Origin: Mesonia phycicola | Lineage (GTDB): Bacteria; Bacteroidota; Bacteroidia; Flavobacteriales; Flavobacteriaceae | DNA length: 64,000 bases | Assembly: GCF_900141885.1 (NCBI RefSeq) | Contig: NZ_FQYY01000006.1 | Coordinates: 186,001 to 250,000 of the forward strand | Direction: 5' to 3' | Part shown: piece by piece, positions 25,128 through 34,049 of the stretch | Numbering within the stretch: the stretch's first letter is position 1 | Layout: every line of letters begins with the position of its first letter | Translations under genes and position numbers: made by a program | The notes under the pieces: generated by a model | The model's input: the letters and a program-made list of their open reading frames with translations, nothing else | Databases searched by the model: none | Told to the model about the DNA's origin: nothing

Positions 25128-27584
25128 TTACAAACCTAAACTTAGGCCAAACATCACACCATTATCTTTCCAATCACCTTGATATGCTTGTACATAATCT
25201 ACTCGTAAAATTCTGTACTTACCAAAACCTATGTTACTTATCCCTATAGAATATTCAGAATATGGTTTGTTACCTGTAGTCCACAATGTATTTACTCCCA
25301 ATACGGTATTAAAATTAAGCTTGTTTATAAGTGGTACTTTGCCTAATAAATACCCTTTAAAATTATGTTCTATATGAAATTCTCCATAAGCATCATTAGC
25401 GCTATTAGCGTAGTAAGGCAAAAGATTGAATTGATTAATGGTTGGAGATAATTTTACATGAGTTAGGTTACCATTAAAATGTTGGTAATCTACAAGTGAA
25501 ATATTATCTGCATTTAAAAATTTACCACCTTTTATGCTATATTTTAAATCTCCTTTATTTTGAAGACTCACATTTTGAGTAGCTGTAATTTTAAAATGAT
25601 CAAAATTATAATCGTCTACCGTAGCTGCAAATCCTTTTTCATAGCTTACATAAAGCGTCGGGTAGTCTGAATTGGTTACGTTGTATTTACCGTCAGGGTA
25701 GTTATAGTATTTTTGTCCGAAATTAATTCTTCCTGTAATTCCAATTTTAGCAATATTATGTTCTTGAAACGGAACAGAATTAAAATTGTTAGGCGCTAAC
25801 GGATTGTTGGCTGTAAAATCATCTTCATCTTCTATAATTTCTGCATTATCTAACAATGCTTTTCTACGCTCGAAAGAAGCATTAGCATAAAGTCTAAATC
25901 CGTTAAATAATTCTTCAGAATAATTAGCTTCTATAAAAGTTCTATCGTAAATTTTTAAGTAGTTTTTATCAAATAAAATAGTAGCAATAGAGCTAACTAA
26001 AGTAGAAATAGGCTCTGTATCGTTAATTTGTTTAGCTTCAATCCCTCCATTTATTTGTAGGTATGGTTTAGATTTGTTGTTAAACTTTTTGGTAAATCCG
26101 CCAGTTACTCTCAAACGATTATCTGCTAGCCCATAATTGGCAGAAGCATTTAACCTCCAAAATTTTTCGTAATCATCTTCCCATTTTACAAAATTTGCAT
26201 CTACGGTGGTGTTCCAACCTTGTACGGTATTGTAACGAATACCTTGTACAGGCCCTGAAATTCCCATAGAATATTTTTTGTGAGAGTTTTTGTAGTTGTA
26301 ACCAAATAAAATATCTGTGATACCAAATTTATTGTATACCTGGTCTATAGAGTCTTTGTAAACCTTAGAGTTTTTTCTTTCTTGTATGCTATCTTTTCTT
26401 ACATAATCGTTAAGTTCTTCATTAGTAAGAGGCATAGGCCTAATACTCTCCCAATAAAGAGAGTCTTTTTTATTAGCACTCTCTGCAAAACTTAAAAGCT
26501 CGTTACTAAAGTCTTTTTTAGTGAATTGTGGAGTAAAATTATAATTGCTGTAAACGGCAGAAAATCTACCATTACCACCAATACCAAAAATTTTCCAGGT
26601 AAAATTTACTGTTTGAGAAAGTTTTACCCATAGTTTATCTTTTTCTGAATAAGTAAAATTCTGTTTAAATTCTAAAGTTTCTATAGGTGCAATTTGGGTA
26701 GACTCGCCTGTGGTGGTTAATTCTATTCCGTAAATTTCCCAAGAGTTTTCTAAAATATAGATGTAGCCAGAAAAAACTCGGTCTTTAGGGCGTTTTGGGG
26801 TAACTTTTATTTTATTAATAAGGTTACCTAAATCATCATAAAAAATACCTTCTAATTTGTAGTTATAATAGTTAAAAGCATAGTCTGCAATAGGAGAGAC
26901 CAATTCTGTATTAAGCTCTATGGTATTGTTGTAAAAAGTATATTCTGCATCTTGTGCACTGTTTAAACTAAAACCATTATCGTCACCACTTACTTTAGAA
27001 GCAATAATTTCTTCATGAAAATTTTTAGGAGCTTGAAATTTTATTTTAGAGCTAGTTTCAGAAAGATAAACAATTCCGCTTCTGGTAGAATCTAAACCAC
27101 CGCCAAGATCACCAACTTCTTGCCCTAAAATTTTATTAGGGGCATTCTCAATTTTCCACATTCCGCGAGAATAAAAATCTGCAGTGTATGCTTCAATTTT
27201 AGCAAGATTACTTTTACGGTTTTCAATAGCTTTTTTAATAACTCTATCGGCAGGATTTTCGTTAGAGTTAATTACAACTTCTTCTAAACTAGTAGATTCT
27301 TCTGTAAGAGTAACATTTAGCGTATAGGGAAAATTTTGAATATTTACTGTTTTACGTTCTGTTTTAAAACCTAAAAATTGATAAACAATAGTGTACTTAC
27401 CTGTATGTTCTATCTCTAGTTCATATTTACCTTCTTGGTTAGACGTGGTACCTGTAAAACTATTTTCTAGGTAAATATTTACATAAGGTAATTTTTCTCC
27501 ATTAGTACCTGTAATTTCTCCTACTACTTGAGCAGAAGCAATACCGGTAACTAAGAGTAGTGTTAACAGTAAAAATTTTTTCAA
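25128..27584 (-). CDS. DUF5686 / carboxypeptidase-like regulatory domain outer-membrane protein
   Basis: An 818-aa outer-membrane protein. A signal peptide (about 1-18, GIASA|Q) is followed by a carboxypeptidase regulatory-like beta domain at about 20-100 (LPYVNIYLENSFTGTTSNQEGKYEL). After a middle region (ENRKSNLAKIEAYTADFYSRGMWKIE) comes a long barrel-like C-terminal half with alternating aromatics ending in GLSLGL. This matches the Bacteroidota DUF5686 family, whose role is unknown. The start is TTG at 27584, giving MKKFLLLTLLLV; no in-frame ATG precedes the signal peptide. It begins 13 bp after the smpB stop. Confidence 0.85.
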   Translation of the reverse strand: MKKFLLLTLLLVTGIASAQVVGEITGTNGEKLPYVNIYLENSFTGTTSNQEGKYELEIEHTGKYTIVYQFLGFKTERKTVNIQNFPYTLNVTLTEESTSLEEVVINSNENPADRVIKKAIENRKSNLAKIEAYTADFYSRGMWKIENAPNKILGQEVGDLGGGLDSTRSGIVYLSETSSKIKFQAPKNFHEEIIASKVSGDDNGFSLNSAQDAEYTFYNNTIELNTELVSPIADYAFNYYNYKLEGIFYDDLGNLINKIKVTPKRPKDRVFSGYIYILENSWEIYGIELTTTGESTQIAPIETLEFKQNFTYSEKDKLWVKLSQTVNFTWKIFGIGGNGRFSAVYSNYNFTPQFTKKDFSNELLSFAESANKKDSLYWESIRPMPLTNEELNDYVRKDSIQERKNSKVYKDSIDQVYNKFGITDILFGYNYKNSHKKYSMGISGPVQGIRYNTVQGWNTTVDANFVKWEDDYEKFWRLNASANYGLADNRLRVTGGFTKKFNNKSKPYLQINGGIEAKQINDTEPISTLVSSIATILFDKNYLKIYDRTFIEANYSEELFNGFRLYANASFERRKALLDNAEIIEDEDDFTANNPLAPNNFNSVPFQEHNIAKIGITGRINFGQKYYNYPDGKYNVTNSDYPTLYVSYEKGFAATVDDYNFDHFKITATQNVSLQNKGDLKYSIKGGKFLNADNISLVDYQHFNGNLTHVKLSPTINQFNLLPYYANSANDAYGEFHIEHNFKGYLLGKVPLINKLNFNTVLGVNTLWTTGNKPYSEYSIGISNIGFGKYRILRVDYVQAYQGDWKDNGVMFGLSLGL

Positions 27585-27597
27585 AATATATAAGCAT

Positions 27598-28056
27598 TTA
27601 GTTATACTCTTTTTTAATACGGTCTAAACGGCGCTTGTTATCACGATCTTTAATAGTTTCTCGCTTATCATGCGTTTTTTTACCTTTACAAAGAGCTATT
27701 ACTAATTTTGCTAAGCCACGGTCGTTTACAAATAACCTAAGCGGGATAATGGTTAAACCAGATTGCTTAATTTCTTTTTCAAGCTTTCTTAGTTCTTGCT
27801 TATTTAAAAGTAATTTACGTTCACTTTTAGGGTTGTGGTTAAAATGCGTTGCGTGAGAATATTCTTCTACGTGCATATTAATAACATACAATTCTCCTCG
27901 GTGAAACTCACAAAAACTTTCAGCTATATTAGCTTTACCTTCCCTAATAGCCTTAATTTCTGTACCTGCTAATTTTATACCTGCGGTATATTTATCAAGT
28001 ACGTCATATTGAAATTTAGCTTTCCTATTCTTTATGTTGATATTGTTCTTCTGCAT
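27598..28056 (-). CDS. smpB: SsrA-binding protein SmpB
   Basis: SmpB binds tmRNA and brings it to stalled ribosomes for trans-translation. The 152-aa protein shows NRKAKFQYDVLDKYTAGIKLAGTEIK, the tmRNA-binding segment SFCEFHRGELYVINMHVEEYSH, RKLLLNKQEL and GLTIIPLRLFVNDRGLAKLVIALCKGKKTHDKR. The C-terminal tail that enters the decoding channel is present (ETIKDRDNKRRLDRIKKEY). The tmRNA gene itself is not in the window. Confidence 0.97.
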   Translation of the reverse strand: MQKNNINIKNRKAKFQYDVLDKYTAGIKLAGTEIKAIREGKANIAESFCEFHRGELYVINMHVEEYSHATHFNHNPKSERKLLLNKQELRKLEKEIKQSGLTIIPLRLFVNDRGLAKLVIALCKGKKTHDKRETIKDRDNKRRLDRIKKEYN

Positions 28057-28212
28057 AGTAACCGCTAAAATAGGAAGCTTTTTTTAAATAAGAATAACTC
28101 TTCTCTATTATAGAGACATCTTTAAGATAAATTTGTTACAATTTATTATATATAAAGGTTAGATTTTAAAAATCTAAAAGGTTAAAATAGATTAAAGAAT
28201 GCTTGATTTTGC

Positions 28213-28220
28213 TACATTTG
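28213..28220 (+). promoter_or_regulatory. -7 promoter box of the lipoprotein gene
   Basis: TACATTTG matches TAnnTTTG and ends 22 bp upstream of the ATG at 28243. Confidence 0.55.
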
Positions 28221-28242
28221 TTGAAATAAATTCAATAAAAAA

Positions 28243-29064
28243 ATGAAAAAAATATACACTGCTTTATTTATAACTTTATCTCTATTAGCTTGTAAAAATG
28301 AAGTTAAAAAAGAAGAAATTATAGAGGTGAAAGAAGCTAAAAAGGTTACTTATACACCAAAAGATGGAGGTAAAGGAGCAGAAATTATTAATACTGTTAT
28401 AGACTCTGCAGGAGGTAATCTTTATGAAACTGCCACTATTGAATTTACATTTAGAGATGCTACTTATAAAAGTATTAGAAACTGCGGTATGTTTGAATTT
28501 TCTAGAAAGAAGACAGATAATAATGGCAACCAAACTTTAGAAACGGTTTCTAACTTAGGCTTTAATTATTTAAAAAATGAAAAAGAAGAAGATTTGGCAG
28601 ATACTTTGGTAACCAAGTACACTAACTCTATAAATTCTGTGCTTTATTTTGCTCAATTACCTTTTGGTTTAAATGACTCTGCCGTAAGAAAAGAACTAAT
28701 AGCAGAAGACTCTATTCAGGGAAAACCTTATTATAAAATTCAAGTAAATTTTGCAGAAGAAGGAGGAGGTGAAGATTTTCAAGATATTTATGTGTACTGG
28801 GTAAATAAAAATAATTATCATGTAGATTATTTAGCTTACTCTTACGAGGTGAATGGTGGCGGAATGCGTTTTAGAGAAGCTGTAAACCCAAGAGAAATTA
28901 AAGGGATACGTTTTGTAGATTATAAAAATTACGCACCTAAAAAAGGAACCTCTCCAAAATTAGAAGACTTAGATGATCTTTTTGAAGAGAATGAATTAGA
29001 ATTATTTTCTACCATAGAAAATGAAGATATTCAGGTAGAAGTTTTAGACAGAAACTGCGGGTAA
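28243..29064 (+). CDS. Lipoprotein of the DUF6503 type
   Basis: A 273-aa lipoprotein: signal sequence with lipobox LLAC at about residues 14-17, then an acidic/lysine-rich linker (KNEVKKEEIIEV). The mature part resembles flavobacterial DUF6503 proteins, with repeated beta-strands such as YETATIEFTFRDATYKS, YYKIQVNFAEEGGGEDFQD and IYVYWVNKNNYHVDYLAYSY. The fold may be related to LolA-like lipid carriers, but that is a guess. It has a promoter and ends directly at the convergent histidine phosphatase gene, with no gap between the two stop codons. Confidence 0.75.
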   Translation: MKKIYTALFITLSLLACKNEVKKEEIIEVKEAKKVTYTPKDGGKGAEIINTVIDSAGGNLYETATIEFTFRDATYKSIRNCGMFEFSRKKTDNNGNQTLETVSNLGFNYLKNEKEEDLADTLVTKYTNSINSVLYFAQLPFGLNDSAVRKELIAEDSIQGKPYYKIQVNFAEEGGGEDFQDIYVYWVNKNNYHVDYLAYSYEVNGGGMRFREAVNPREIKGIRFVDYKNYAPKKGTSPKLEDLDDLFEENELELFSTIENEDIQVEVLDRNCG

Positions 29065-29646
29065 TTAATCTGTAACTTTTTGAGATAAAGGGAAGTTTTC
29101 TAACAAACTTTCCTTTCTTCCGTTAGGGTGTATAATTACTGTATAAAGATTACCATTTTCATTATCAGAAATGTTTTTATACTTATCTTCTCCTAAAATT
29201 TTATTAATAAATAGAGGAGTGGTATCACTATGACCTACTACTAATACTGTTTTTCCTGCAGTTTTTCGTTGAAACTCTTTTGTGTAAAGTTTACTAGGTT
29301 TATAAAATTCTATAGTTGTGTTTACAGCATCTGCAGTAGGTTTTGCGGTTTCTATAGTACGTTGATAACTAGTACTAAAAACAACTTCAATATTTTTATC
29401 GGCCAATATTTTAGCCCATTGGTTGGCTCTATCCATTCCTATAGAAGTTAAATGCGGATCGTTAGTTTCTGCTTTTCTATCTTTTTCTGCGTGTCTTATA
29501 AAATAATAAGTAGTTTTATTTTTATCGGTAAAATTTTTATCTGCATCAATCTCAGATAAATTTTCTGGCGTATTAGTATTTTCTTTGCTTTCTTGTTTAC
29601 AAGACGCTATAAAAATGCTGAACAAGATAATTGTTAAGTATTTCAT
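29065..29646 (-). CDS. Histidine phosphatase (SixA/phosphoglycerate mutase-like) lipoprotein
   Basis: A 193-aa protein with lipobox IASC (residue 16 Cys) and a histidine-phosphatase domain. The catalytic RHG-type motif is YYFIRHAEKDRK (about 47-58), followed by LTSIGMDRANQWAKIL, VVFSTSYQRTIETAKPTADA and VLVVGHSDTTPLFI with the second catalytic His. This is the SixA/PhoE-like small branch. The lipid anchor suggests a periplasmic phosphatase; substrate unknown. Confidence 0.88.
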   Translation of the reverse strand: MKYLTIILFSIFIASCKQESKENTNTPENLSEIDADKNFTDKNKTTYYFIRHAEKDRKAETNDPHLTSIGMDRANQWAKILADKNIEVVFSTSYQRTIETAKPTADAVNTTIEFYKPSKLYTKEFQRKTAGKTVLVVGHSDTTPLFINKILGEDKYKNISDNENGNLYTVIIHPNGRKESLLENFPLSQKVTD

Positions 29647-29800
29647 TTTTGATTGGTTTTACATAAAAATACCAATAATCTGCTAATTTACTTTTAAAGT
29701 AAGCTTAAAAAAATATAGATTTTGGTTTAACGTTAATGTAGATGCTCTCTTCATTATAAATTTTATAGATAAAGCATATTAAGTAAATGCAATCTCTCAA

Positions 29801-30928
29801 TTATTCTGTAACTATTTCTAACCAAATTACCTGATTAATTTGCTTGGTATATGCATTAAAATTATTGTCTGCAATTAACATTAATGTTTTATTTCCGTTA
29901 GGTAAAGTAGGGCCAAAGCAAATACCTTCTATATTGTCTACTATTTTTTGCTTTAGTTGTTTTCTAATCTCTTTAAAATTGAAAATCAACTCTTTTTCTG
30001 CAGGGATAACTTCTTTTTGTATTTTTCCTTTTAATTCATTTATAGCTAAGGTATTGGTAGCTTTACTAGCATCTACTTTATACAAAAGTATCGAGTTTGA
30101 TTTTTTACCTCTTCCTGCAGAATATGCTCTTTCAATAACAATAAATTGAAGCGGAGCAATTTCTATAAAATCTGTTACTCCATTAAGAGAAAAAGGATAA
30201 TATGGTATTTTTTGAATAGGTTCAAGCAGATAAGAAAATTGATTAGTTGCCTTTAAATTTTCATTAAAAAGTGTAAATCTAACAGGAGATTTTGTTCTAT
30301 ATAATTTGGGGTTTTTACCGTCTTTTACTAACGGAAGCTCATTTGCTACCCAAATATGTTTAGAGTTTACTGCAGAAGTAGAAAGACCTTCAAACACACC
30401 ATTGTTTCTTGGTTTCTGGTTTCTTTCTGCCAAAAAATAAGTTGGGAGTTGATAATGATTTAGATATTGTCCCGCAGTATCTACTCTAACTATAAACGGA
30501 TTTTTAAAATTATCTATAGCACCTTCACTACTTATAATAAATTCTTTTTTATAAGCATCTACAATTATAGACTCTAAATCAAACTTACTCTCTAATTTAT
30601 CTGTGATGTTAGAAGAAAGATAAGTTACATTTTTAAAGATAATTGTATCTATTTTAGAAGAAGAGGTTTTAATGTTAAACTCATAAAACCTGGGTTTGCT
30701 ACCTTCATCACAAACTGCGTAATAATTTTTGCCATCATAATCTATAGCACTAAGTCCGCCAACGTGAGAGTTTTTAAAAGTAAAATTTGCAGGGATAATA
30801 TAATCATCTAAAAGTTGTAATTTAATCGAAGTGTCTTCAGGTATTTTGCCTGCACCACAGCTTATAAAGGTTAAAGAAATGCAGGCAAGTAGATACAGAT
30901 AATTTTTTCTGAAATAGTAAAATAACAT
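29801..30928 (-). CDS. Esterase-like activity of phytase family lipoprotein
   Basis: A secreted protein of about 375 aa from ATG 30928: MLFYYFRKNYLYLLACISLTFISC gives a lipobox ending ISC, then a beta-propeller-like region. Recognisable segments are VGGLSAIDYDGKNYYAVCDEG, FDLESIIVD, VFEGLSTS, FIVIERAYSAGRGKKSN and DNIEGICFGPTLPNG, which match the Bacteroidota phytase-esterase-like family. An in-frame ATG at 30994 would bury the lipobox 22 residues further in and leave only 25 bp to the divergent csbD gene, so 30928 is preferred. Substrate unknown. Confidence 0.82.
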   Translation of the reverse strand: MLFYYFRKNYLYLLACISLTFISCGAGKIPEDTSIKLQLLDDYIIPANFTFKNSHVGGLSAIDYDGKNYYAVCDEGSKPRFYEFNIKTSSSKIDTIIFKNVTYLSSNITDKLESKFDLESIIVDAYKKEFIISSEGAIDNFKNPFIVRVDTAGQYLNHYQLPTYFLAERNQKPRNNGVFEGLSTSAVNSKHIWVANELPLVKDGKNPKLYRTKSPVRFTLFNENLKATNQFSYLLEPIQKIPYYPFSLNGVTDFIEIAPLQFIVIERAYSAGRGKKSNSILLYKVDASKATNTLAINELKGKIQKEVIPAEKELIFNFKEIRKQLKQKIVDNIEGICFGPTLPNGNKTLMLIADNNFNAYTKQINQVIWLEIVTE

Positions 30929-31019
30929 AGCATTAAGATAATTATGGGATTTTTTTGGCAATGACTCTTTCTTTAAACTAGTAAATTTAATCATTGTTAA
31001 ACAATAAAAACTAAAAGCT

Positions 31020-31205
31020 ATGACCGAATTAGAAATGAAAGGTAAATGGAACCAAGTAAAGGGAAAATTTAAAGAGAAATATGGAGAGGTAACCGATGAT
31101 GATGTGACATTTTCTGAAGGAAAATGGGATCAAATGTTAGGAAAGCTACAAGAGAAAACAGGAAAATCTAAAGAAGAGTTACAGAAAGAAATTGAAGCTC
31201 TGTAA
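31020..31205 (+). CDS. CsbD family stress protein
   Basis: A 61-aa cytoplasmic protein of the CsbD family: MTELEMKGKWNQVKGKFKEKYG then TFSEGKWDQMLGKLQEKTGKSKEELQKEI. These small, highly charged helical proteins are induced in general or osmotic stress in other bacteria; the molecular role is unknown. It is monocistronic with a strong terminator. No exact TAnnTTTG box is visible upstream, which could fit use of an alternative sigma factor. Confidence 0.92.
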   Translation: MTELEMKGKWNQVKGKFKEKYGEVTDDDVTFSEGKWDQMLGKLQEKTGKSKEELQKEIEAL

Positions 31206-31234
31206 ATAAAAAGAAAAAAATTGCTATAAAAAGA

Positions 31235-31265
31235 GAAAACCTCACCAATTTGGTGAGGTTTTTAT
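31235..31265. terminator. Bidirectional terminator
   Basis: A perfect 10-bp stem AAACCTCACC (31237-31246) / GGTGAGGTTT (31252-31261) with loop AATTT. T-rich sequence follows on the plus strand and TTTTCTCTTTTT on the minus strand, so it can serve csbD and the convergent peptidyl-prolyl isomerase gene. Confidence 0.85.
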
Positions 31266-31284
31266 ATATGGTATAAACTGTAAA

Positions 31285-32334
31285 TTACTTTACAATACTA
31301 ATTAATTCTACATCAAAAATTAGTGGAGAGTTTGGAGGGATTGGGCCAATACCACGCTCACCATACGCTAAATGAGCAGGAATTACTAACCTTGCTTTTT
31401 CACCAGTTTTTAATAACTGAAGCCCTTCATCCCAACCTGGAATAACTTTTCCGGTTCCTACAGGAAACTCTATAGGTTGATCTCTTTCTACAGAAGAGTC
31501 AAAAGTAGTACCGTCTAATAATTTACCTGTGTAGTGAACTTTAATGGTTTGTCCGCTAGTAGGAGATTCTCCTTTATCATTAGTTTGAGTAATTTTGTAA
31601 CGTAAACCGCTATCTGTTTTTTCAAACCCTTCACTTAATGTTTCTAATTCTTTTTGTAAAGCTGCTTTTTCTTCTTCCTTAGCTTGCTCTGCCTTATCTA
31701 ATTCTTGTTTAAAAACCATTGGTGCATCAAAAGATTTAGCATCATCTCCTTTTCTAATAATGTTTACTTCTTGCATCACCACGTCTTCAACAGGCTTATC
31801 TCTTTGTGCAGTTTTAACACTACCAATAGAGTCTACAATATCTATACCTTCTACAATCTCACCAAAAACACTATGTCTGTTATTTAAGTGCGGAGTAGCT
31901 TTTAAGGTGATAAAAAATTGACTTCCGTTAGTTCCTGCACCAGCGTTAGCCATAGATAAAATACCTTTTTTATCGTGTACCAACGTATCATTAAATTCAT
32001 CTGGGAACTTGTAACCTGGCCCACCTTGCCCAGTTGCATCTGGATCACCACCTTGAATCATAAAATCTTTAATAATTCTATGGAAAATAAGACCGTTGAA
32101 GAATTTTTTTCCTTGGTAAGAAGAGTCTACCATTTGGTTCTCTCCCTCTGCTAAAGAGACAAAGTTAGCAACTGTAATAGGAGTTGCTTTATAAAAAAGC
32201 TCTGCAACAAAAGTACCTTTGTTTGTTTTAAATTCTGCGTAAATACCATCATTTAAATTTGGGTAAGGTTCTTTTTGGCATGCAAAAGCGCTAATTGCTA
32301 CTGCTAACAGTAAAAATAAAGTTTGTTTTTTCAT
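31285..32334 (-). CDS. Dual-family immunophilin lipoprotein: cyclophilin fused to FKBP
   Basis: A 349-aa periplasmic or outer-membrane lipoprotein (lipobox AFAC, Cys19) with two unrelated prolyl isomerase domains. Residues about 30-195 are cyclophilin type (FFNGLIFHRIIKDFMIQGGDP, GILSMANAGAGTNGSQFFIT, HLNNRHSVFGEIVEG). After an alpha-helical charged linker (about 205-240), residues 245-349 are FKBP type (GQTIKVHYTGKLLDGTTFDSS, VIPGWDEGLQLLKTGEKARLVIP, LAYGERGIGPIPPNSPLIFDVELI). Both active sites look intact. It is probably a chaperone for exported proteins. Next upstream is gldI, another FKBP-type protein. Confidence 0.93.
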   Translation of the reverse strand: MKKQTLFLLLAVAISAFACQKEPYPNLNDGIYAEFKTNKGTFVAELFYKATPITVANFVSLAEGENQMVDSSYQGKKFFNGLIFHRIIKDFMIQGGDPDATGQGGPGYKFPDEFNDTLVHDKKGILSMANAGAGTNGSQFFITLKATPHLNNRHSVFGEIVEGIDIVDSIGSVKTAQRDKPVEDVVMQEVNIIRKGDDAKSFDAPMVFKQELDKAEQAKEEEKAALQKELETLSEGFEKTDSGLRYKITQTNDKGESPTSGQTIKVHYTGKLLDGTTFDSSVERDQPIEFPVGTGKVIPGWDEGLQLLKTGEKARLVIPAHLAYGERGIGPIPPNSPLIFDVELISIVK

Positions 32335-32354
32335 GGTTGTTTTAAATTCTAAAT

Positions 32355-32909
32355 TTAATTTAAGTTATCTTCTTTCAATATTTTATTTAATGTAATAGTA
32401 GATCTAATAGGTACATTTCTTCCTATTTTTTCTTGATCTCCATAATAGCCAAATGCTTTGTGAGAAGGGAATAGAAAAGTAACGGTTTCTCCCTCTTTCA
32501 TGAGTTTTAAACCTTGCCTTAAGCCATTAAAAACATTTTCTTGGTCAATTTTATATTCTCTAGTACCTATTTCTTTTTCTGAATAAATTGCAGTACCCTC
32601 TAAAGTAGAGATGTTATAATTAAAATTCACTAAATCTCCGTAATTAGGAGAAGCTACAGAATCTTGCATTACTTGTATATTATAGTAATACCAAAAACCA
32701 TCACTTGAAGAAATGTAATTGTGAGTTGTATCTTTTTGAATAATTTCAGAAATTCTTTCTTCTTCTTTCTTTACAAGTTTTTGGTTTCTTTTTACAGACT
32801 CTTTAATAAAAGAGCCAGAACTTTTAGAAATGGGTTGCCTTGCCTCGGGTGTTTTACAGCTAGTTGTACAAGCTATTAAAAACAATACACTAATTATTTT
32901 AATTTTCAT
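32355..32909 (-). CDS. gldI: Gliding motility lipoprotein GldI (FKBP-type isomerase)
   Basis: A 184-aa lipoprotein (lipobox TTSC, about Cys18) with a single FKBP-like domain: YNIQVMQDSVASPNYGDLVNFNY, ENVFNGLRQGLKLMKEGETVTFLFPSHKAFGYYG and IPIRST-like VPIRSTITLNKI. Size, lipidation and the loop DQEKIGRNVPIRST match GldI, needed for gliding in Flavobacterium and tied to type IX secretion folding. Its start overlaps the end of the DHH phosphoesterase gene by 11 bp, so translation is probably coupled. Other gld genes are not in the window. Confidence 0.88.
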   Translation of the reverse strand: MKIKIISVLFLIACTTSCKTPEARQPISKSSGSFIKESVKRNQKLVKKEEERISEIIQKDTTHNYISSSDGFWYYYNIQVMQDSVASPNYGDLVNFNYNISTLEGTAIYSEKEIGTREYKIDQENVFNGLRQGLKLMKEGETVTFLFPSHKAFGYYGDQEKIGRNVPIRSTITLNKILKEDNLN

Positions 32910-33924
32910 TTTTTAGTTCTTTTTGATAATCCACTAAAAGGGCTTCAAATTTTTTAGTAGTTTCTTCTAAACTATCATCACTTTTACCGCCTGCAGCATT
33001 AATATGGCCACCACCGTGAAAATGATTTCTAGAAAATTGATTTACATCAAAATCACCTTTAGAGCGTAAAGATATTTTAATTATTTTATCTGCTTTATTT
33101 TCAATAAAAATGGCAGCAAAAATAATACCCTTAATCCCTAAGCTATAATTTACAAAACCTTCTGTATCTCCTTTTTTAAAATTATGATTATCTAATTCTT
33201 CTTGTGAGAGCGTAATATAAGCAGTTTTATATTCTGGTACAATTTTCATGTTTCTTAGCGCTACTCCCAATAGTTGAAATCTTTCATACGAGCTATTATC
33301 AAATGTATCTTGGTGTATGGCAGAGTTTTTGGCTCCTTTATCTATTAAGTCTGCAATTACTCTATGGGTAGTGCTTGTAGTAGAAGGAAATCTAAAAGAA
33401 CCAGTATCTGTCATTATTCCTAAGTAAAGAGCACTTGCAATAGCAGGAGTAATATATTGAGTTTCGTCTAACATCTCTATAAAATGATACACCATTTCAC
33501 AAGTAGAAGAGTAGCTTACATCACTAAATGTATATTTAGCATAATTATCTGGTTGCTGGTGGTGATCAATCATTACAAAAGTAGTTTTAGCACTCGCTAA
33601 AACAGGCTCCATAACTGGTCCTGTTCTAGAAAAATGATTAAAATCTAATGTAAAAATAATATCAGCACCTGTAATAAGCTGTTTTGCTTCTTCTTGATTT
33701 TTGTCAAAAATAACCACTTCTTCTTGTCCTGGTACCCATTTTAAAAATTCAGGATAATCATTAGGAGCAATAACTGTTGCTTGATGATTTTTATTTTTTA
33801 AAAAGTTGCAAAGACCAACGGTAGAGCCAATAGCATCACCATCTGGATTTTTATGAGGAACAATCACAATTTTTTTAGGTGAATTTAAAAGTGATTTTAG
33901 TTCTTTAATTTCTGTTGAATTCAT
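32899..33924 (-). CDS. nrnA: DHH-family phosphoesterase (NrnA-like oligoribonuclease/PAP phosphatase)
   Basis: A 341-aa cytoplasmic enzyme with DHH (PHKNPDGDAIGS, LDFNHFSRTG, MIDHHQQPDNY) and DHHA1 domains (HFHGGGHINAAGG). It fits NrnA, which degrades short oligoribonucleotides or cyclic-dinucleotide breakdown products and 3'-phosphoadenosine 5'-phosphate. The start is ATG 33924 (MNSTEIKELK); an upstream in-frame TTG at 33933 lies inside the -7 box and can be excluded. The -7 box ends 6 bp from this ATG, so the mRNA may be leaderless. Confidence 0.9.
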   Translation of the reverse strand: MNSTEIKELKSLLNSPKKIVIVPHKNPDGDAIGSTVGLCNFLKNKNHQATVIAPNDYPEFLKWVPGQEEVVIFDKNQEEAKQLITGADIIFTLDFNHFSRTGPVMEPVLASAKTTFVMIDHHQQPDNYAKYTFSDVSYSSTCEMVYHFIEMLDETQYITPAIASALYLGIMTDTGSFRFPSTTSTTHRVIADLIDKGAKNSAIHQDTFDNSSYERFQLLGVALRNMKIVPEYKTAYITLSQEELDNHNFKKGDTEGFVNYSLGIKGIIFAAIFIENKADKIIKISLRSKGDFDVNQFSRNHFHGGGHINAAGGKSDDSLEETTKKFEALLVDYQKELKNEN

Positions 33925-33930
33925 AGCAAA

Positions 33931-33938
33931 CAAAGATA
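33931..33938 (-). promoter_or_regulatory. -7 promoter box of the nrnA-gldI transcript
   Basis: The minus strand reads TATCTTTG, an exact TAnnTTTG match, with 6 bp between the box and the ATG at 33924. Transcription would start almost at the start codon. Confidence 0.6.
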
Positions 33939-34018
33939 CAATTTATAATTTTTCTGCTTTTAATTTTATTGCTACTTTATTAAAAGTCTAGAAATTTAGG
34001 TATTATGAAGGATTTGAT

Positions 34019-34026
34019 TATTTTTG
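34019..34026 (+). promoter_or_regulatory. -7 promoter box of ndk
   Basis: TATTTTTG fits TAnnTTTG and lies 23 bp before the ATG at 34050. It rules out an upstream ATG at 34005 as the real start. Confidence 0.6.
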
Positions 34027-34049
34027 CAGCAAATTTTAAAAAAAATACG

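Noticed and set aside
28057-28242. 186-bp gap between smpB and the lipoprotein gene as a place for an RNA gene
   Set aside because: AT-rich, no stable hairpin or tRNA-like pattern; only a -7 box for the plus-strand gene is seen.
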